A stretch of DNA of 64,000 bases from Chitinophaga pinensis DSM 2588 (GTDB lineage: Bacteria; Bacteroidota; Bacteroidia; Chitinophagales; Chitinophagaceae), in NCBI RefSeq assembly GCF_000024005.1, contig NC_013132.1, positions 4,458,001 through 4,522,000 of the forward strand, in the 5' to 3' direction. The notes under the pieces were generated by a model, which did not search any database, had not been told where the DNA came from, and saw only the letters and a list, made by a program, of their open reading frames with translations. Positions 62,101 through 64,000 of this stretch are shown here, piece by piece; within the stretch, counting starts at the first letter, position 1, and each line of letters begins with the position of its first letter. The position numbers and the translations under genes were made by a program.

Positions 62101-64000
62101 CAGATATCAGTGGGGCTACCGCCGTAGTCTATGATGCCGCCGCTATCAATCAGACAACTTATTACAGAAGAATCACCCGTTCCGGTGTTTGTTCGGATGT
62201 GATCAGCAATGTATTGACAGTAACGGTAAACGCTGCGTTGACACCAGGTGTGATTGCAGGTAATCAGACCTTCTGTACCAGTGGAGATCCGGCTGCATTT
62301 ACACAGACAACAGCGCCAGCTGGTGGTAACGGAACATTTAGCTATCAGTGGCAAAGTTCTGTAACCAGTACGACGGCAGGTTTCTCTGATATTGCAGGAG
62401 CTACTGCTAATATATATGATGCGCCTTCTTTGTCGCAGACCACTTATTTCCGCAGGATTACCCGTTCAGGTACCTGCGCAGATGTTACTTCCAATGTGCT
62501 GACTGTAACAGTGAATCCTTCTCTGTCTAATAATACTATAGCTGCATCCCAGACCATCTGTAGCGGCTCAACACCGGCGGCATTAACGGGCAGTACACCA
62601 GCAGGTGGGAATGGTACTTATACTTATCTTTGGGAAGTGAGTGTTAGCGGTGGTGCATTTACTACTGCACCAGGCACAAGCAACCTGCAGAATTATACAC
62701 CATCGGCACCATTGACACAGACTACCCAGTACAGAAGAACAGTTACTTCTGATGGTTGTGCTACCAGTCTGAGTAATGTGATACAGGTAACTGTGAATGG
62801 CAGCACGACTGTTTCAAATGCCGGACCTGATCAGGGACCGTTAAACGCGACAACAGTAACGCTGGCAGCCAATGCGCCTGCTACCGGTACTGGTACCTGG
62901 ACACAGGTATCTGGTCCTAATACGGCGAATATTGTCAATCCTTCGGCAAATAATACAAGTGTTACCGGACTGGTTGCTGGTACTTATACTTTCCGCTGGA
63001 CAATCACCAACCCTCCATGTACCCCAAGTACAGATGATGTACTGATCATCATCAATACAGCTCCGGTTGCTGGTAATGATGTCGTCACCACGCCGGAAGA
63101 TGTTGCGGTAAACATCAATGTACTCAGCAATGATAGTGATGTGGATGGTACATTGAACACCGGTAGCGTAGCCATTGTTAATCAACCTACACATGGTACT
63201 GTAAGCGTAGCGGCGAATGGCGTAGTGACCTATACGCCAAATGCTAATTATAATGGTACTGATGTATTTACTTATACCGTAAGAGATAACCTGGGTACTA
63301 TTTCCAATACAGCTACTGTTTCTATTAATATTACGCCGGTGAATGATCCTCCGGTAGCGGTGGACGATGATATCAACCTGACGGAAGATATAACCGTTAC
63401 TATTCCTGCGCCTGGTGTGCTGGGTAATGACTATGATCCGGATGGCGATCAGCTGACAGCAGTGATCGTAACACCGGTGACAGTTGGTACCCTTGTTTTA
63501 AATGGTAACGGTTCGCTGACGTATACACCACCGGCTAATTTTAACGGCATTGCTACTTTCACATATCGTGTGTGTGATGGTTCCGGCGCCTGTGATACTG
63601 CTACGGTACGACTGGAAGTAGGTAATGAAAACGATGCGCCGGTAGCAGTCAACGATAGCTATACTGTAGATGAAGATACTCCACTGGACGTAGCTGCTGC
63701 AGGTGTCTTATCCAATGATACAGACGCTGATAATGATGCCTTGAGCGCGACCCTGGTGACTCCTCCTGCGAGTGGTACCCTGACACTGAACTCAAATGGT
63801 TCTTTCCGTTATGTACCGGCACCTAACTTTAATGGTGTTGTTTCATTCGTATATTCCGCCTGTGATGCAAGCGGTGCATGTAGCAATGCTACTGTAACAA
63901 TTGCAGTAAATAGTGTAAACGATGCACCTGTCGCCAATGATGATGCATACGTTACTGATGAAGACAAGGTGCTGGATGTGGTAGTGCCTGGTGTATTAAG
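59124..64000 (+). CDS. Giant Ig/cadherin-like repeat surface protein, 5' part
   Basis: An open frame from ATG 59124 runs unbroken to the window end: 1625 codons and still open. A signal sequence comes first (hydrophobic LLITAIIFT, then RTGARA). An N-terminal domain of about 480 residues, unrecognised, is followed by a DUF11-like domain ([33 protein letters not shown]; about 510-640). A PKD-like domain starts near codon 672. Then five Ig-like modules of about 95 residues, each with YTYQWQSS and TYYRR, a second PKD-like domain near codon 1231, and cadherin/tandem-95 modules with [20 protein letters not shown]. Such proteins in gliding Bacteroidetes are exported by the type IX system and act as adhesins; the C-terminal sorting domain, if any, is outside the window. 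Confidence 0.85.
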   Translation, partial: MVEFYCRGLLRRLKIWCLLITAIIFTRTGARAEGSKELNQSGGYRAYLNSASATSVNNLFPTMGTMKVYVNVGERIFVGSSAQGIGSGTINLRAPNGVTYTTGTSTTTGRISNRTQEVNGPNVLTLTTGYTPGIFTVGAGQAGVWEIDFVPPNAAAANNPTAIVSTGNWTQPTGTSMIAAFDVSVRNAANTAFVPGRLYTNIFTANLGAANATFNAILRVLTNDGYIYTVNNNGQAGFGFSFVANNKGFRTTTGDPSYKSVDDLTNLRLKDPRTADTETDITHKIFFNTPAVDLPASAPSVSGTTWLLTTPPVISASILTFTGVEGTPGVAGTSPAGGNITFTATYAANYAVDIDINGNGVYTDAVDRRLTGSAVVGTNSAYWDGNNGQGVKVLSGTNTYNSRVVLFAGEVHFPFIDVENNPTGIIITRTNGSGSPSDIVYWDDSQLTVNGTPSNPISTATTGISSTTNGHKFGSTAYSGTDFGNENGIDTWSYLTSTPTATPLIITLREADLEVVSITKSNATPCQGATVTYTTAVRNNGPNNVVGAIYEFNFPANLTNVTVTPTLTSGVAVVTGGTTTATQYTATLSMNNAAVVTFTITGTISSFPTGGTLSVTSAIMRPQDVTDPDATNPDAAVPTDPQSECDALPSGVGCNNIKTDATTVSQTPTASVAGPAQTLCAATSATLAANTPTVGTGIWSQVSGPGTAVITNTSSPTSTVTGLVTGTYVFRWTISNGSCTPSTSDVSITVQAALAGNTITAPATTTFCGSGDPAIITGSTPTGGNSSYTYQWQQSTDNTTYTNISGATAQSYDPPVQSTTTYFRRLITSGACTTASASNVVTVTIQSAITNNTITAPATTTFCSTGDAAIITGATPAGGSGTFTYQWQSSTDNTTFTNIAGATALSYDPPATSATTYYRRQVTSGACSSASTSNVVTITIQAALTAGAIAASQEFCVSGDPVAFTQTTAPTGGSGTYTYQWQSSVTSASTGFTDISGATAVVYDAAAINQTTYYRRITRSGVCSDVISNVLTVTVNAALTPGVIAGNQTFCTSGDPAAFTQTTAPAGGNGTFSYQWQSSVTSTTAGFSDIAGATANIYDAPSLSQTTYFRRITRSGTCADVTSNVLTVTVNPSLSNNTIAASQTICSGSTPAALTGSTPAGGNGTYTYLWEVSVSGGAFTTAPGTSNLQNYTPSAPLTQTTQYRRTVTSDGCATSLSNVIQVTVNGSTTVSNAGPDQGPLNATTVTLAANAPATGTGTWTQVSGPNTANIVNPSANNTSVTGLVAGTYTFRWTITNPPCTPSTDDVLIIINTAPVAGNDVVTTPEDVAVNINVLSNDSDVDGTLNTGSVAIVNQPTHGTVSVAANGVVTYTPNANYNGTDVFTYTVRDNLGTISNTATVSINITPVNDPPVAVDDDINLTEDITVTIPAPGVLGNDYDPDGDQLTAVIVTPVTVGTLVLNGNGSLTYTPPANFNGIATFTYRVCDGSGACDTATVRLEVGNENDAPVAVNDSYTVDEDTPLDVAAAGVLSNDTDADNDALSATLVTPPASGTLTLNSNGSFRYVPAPNFNGVVSFVYSACDASGACSNATVTIAVNSVNDAPVANDDAYVTDEDKVLDVVVPGVL
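61386..62800 (+). repeat. Five tandem Ig-like module repeats in the coding sequence
   Basis: Units of about 285 bases (95 codons) beginning near 61401 and 61686 and continuing to about 62800. Each encodes FC-x-SGD, GG-x-[12 protein letters not shown] and SNVVTVTI. The first two units are the most alike at the DNA level, pointing to recent duplication. Confidence 0.75.
63351..64000 (+). repeat. Tandem cadherin-like/tandem-95 coding repeats
   Basis: Units of 288 bases (96 codons) starting at 63351, 63639 and 63927, each opening PVAV-x-D and containing ED-x4-V, GVL-x-ND and FNG. The array continues past the window edge; a diverged unit precedes it at about 63063. Confidence 0.75.

Noticed and set aside
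59261..63652. Several long minus-strand open frames opposite the giant surface protein
   Set aside because: They are shadows caused by the repetitive, Thr/Ser/Gly-rich coding sequence on the plus strand, which continues without a stop from 59124.
61386..64000. CRISPR-like periodicity
   Set aside because: The repeats are 285-288 bases long, in frame, diverged and encode protein modules; no short direct repeats with unique spacers were seen.

Overview
The window looks like a chromosomal segment of a Bacteroidetes (Bacteroidota) bacterium, most likely of the Chitinophaga type. The signs are a SusC/SusD pair, FecR-regulated TonB receptors, TAnnTTTG-type promoters, a large repetitive surface protein of the gliding/adhesin kind, and Bacteroidetes-style kdp genes. 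No rRNA, tRNA, CRISPR array or intact insertion sequence was seen.

Layout. 0-1.5 kb: end of a probable efflux operon (TolC/NodT-like outer membrane lipoprotein). 1.5-5.5 kb: an unknown protein, then four tandem paralogous membrane proteins sharing a C-terminal GxPW-type motif. 5.6-7.6 kb: two small secreted proteins, and a Crp/Fnr-type regulator with a perfect palindrome between the divergent promoters. 7.7-11.8 kb: a radical SAM enzyme followed directly by a 7TM-DISM sensor whose output is a transposase-type zinc ribbon plus HTH. 12.2-18.3 kb: a SusC/SusD locus with a GH30 glucanase-like lipoprotein. 18.3-20.5 kb: mostly non-coding, holding one unknown secreted protein and two kinds of structured repeat. 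20.5-29.6 kb: a sugar-use operon on the minus strand (glycosidase, DUF5107-TPR protein, GalM, sugar/H+ symporter) divergent from an AraC regulator. 29.7-39.1 kb: HAD hydrolase, S41 protease, FecR, a TonB receptor with STN domain, two surface lipoproteins and a convergent ECF sigma factor.

39.7-40.9 kb holds a NusG/UpxY-like antiterminator followed by a decayed polyketide-type acyltransferase, which suggests the remnant of a lost biosynthetic cluster. 41.5-46.0 kb: an OmpL-like porin, a hotdog thioesterase and a MacB/FtsX-type permease. 46.1-54.7 kb: a nine-gene Kdp potassium-uptake operon on the minus strand. It encodes an unknown protein, two tiny membrane peptides including KdpF, KdpA, KdpB, KdpC, a GNAT acetyltransferase, a stand-alone KdpD sensor half, and a separate histidine kinase. 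55.0-57.9 kb: a DUF1223 thioredoxin-like protein, Ohr, and an NtrC-type response regulator that may serve the kinase. 58.0-64.0 kb: an unknown lipoprotein and the first 1625 codons of a giant Ig/cadherin-like repeat protein that runs off the window.

The most unusual signals are: two mirrored ~165-nt elements near 18.4 and 20.3 kb whose stems differ by compensatory base changes; the sensor fused to a transposase-derived DNA-binding module; a second hairpin repeat shared by two convergent intergenic spaces at 20.0 and 56.4 kb; and matching leader/terminator sequences ahead of the porin gene and the kdp operon.
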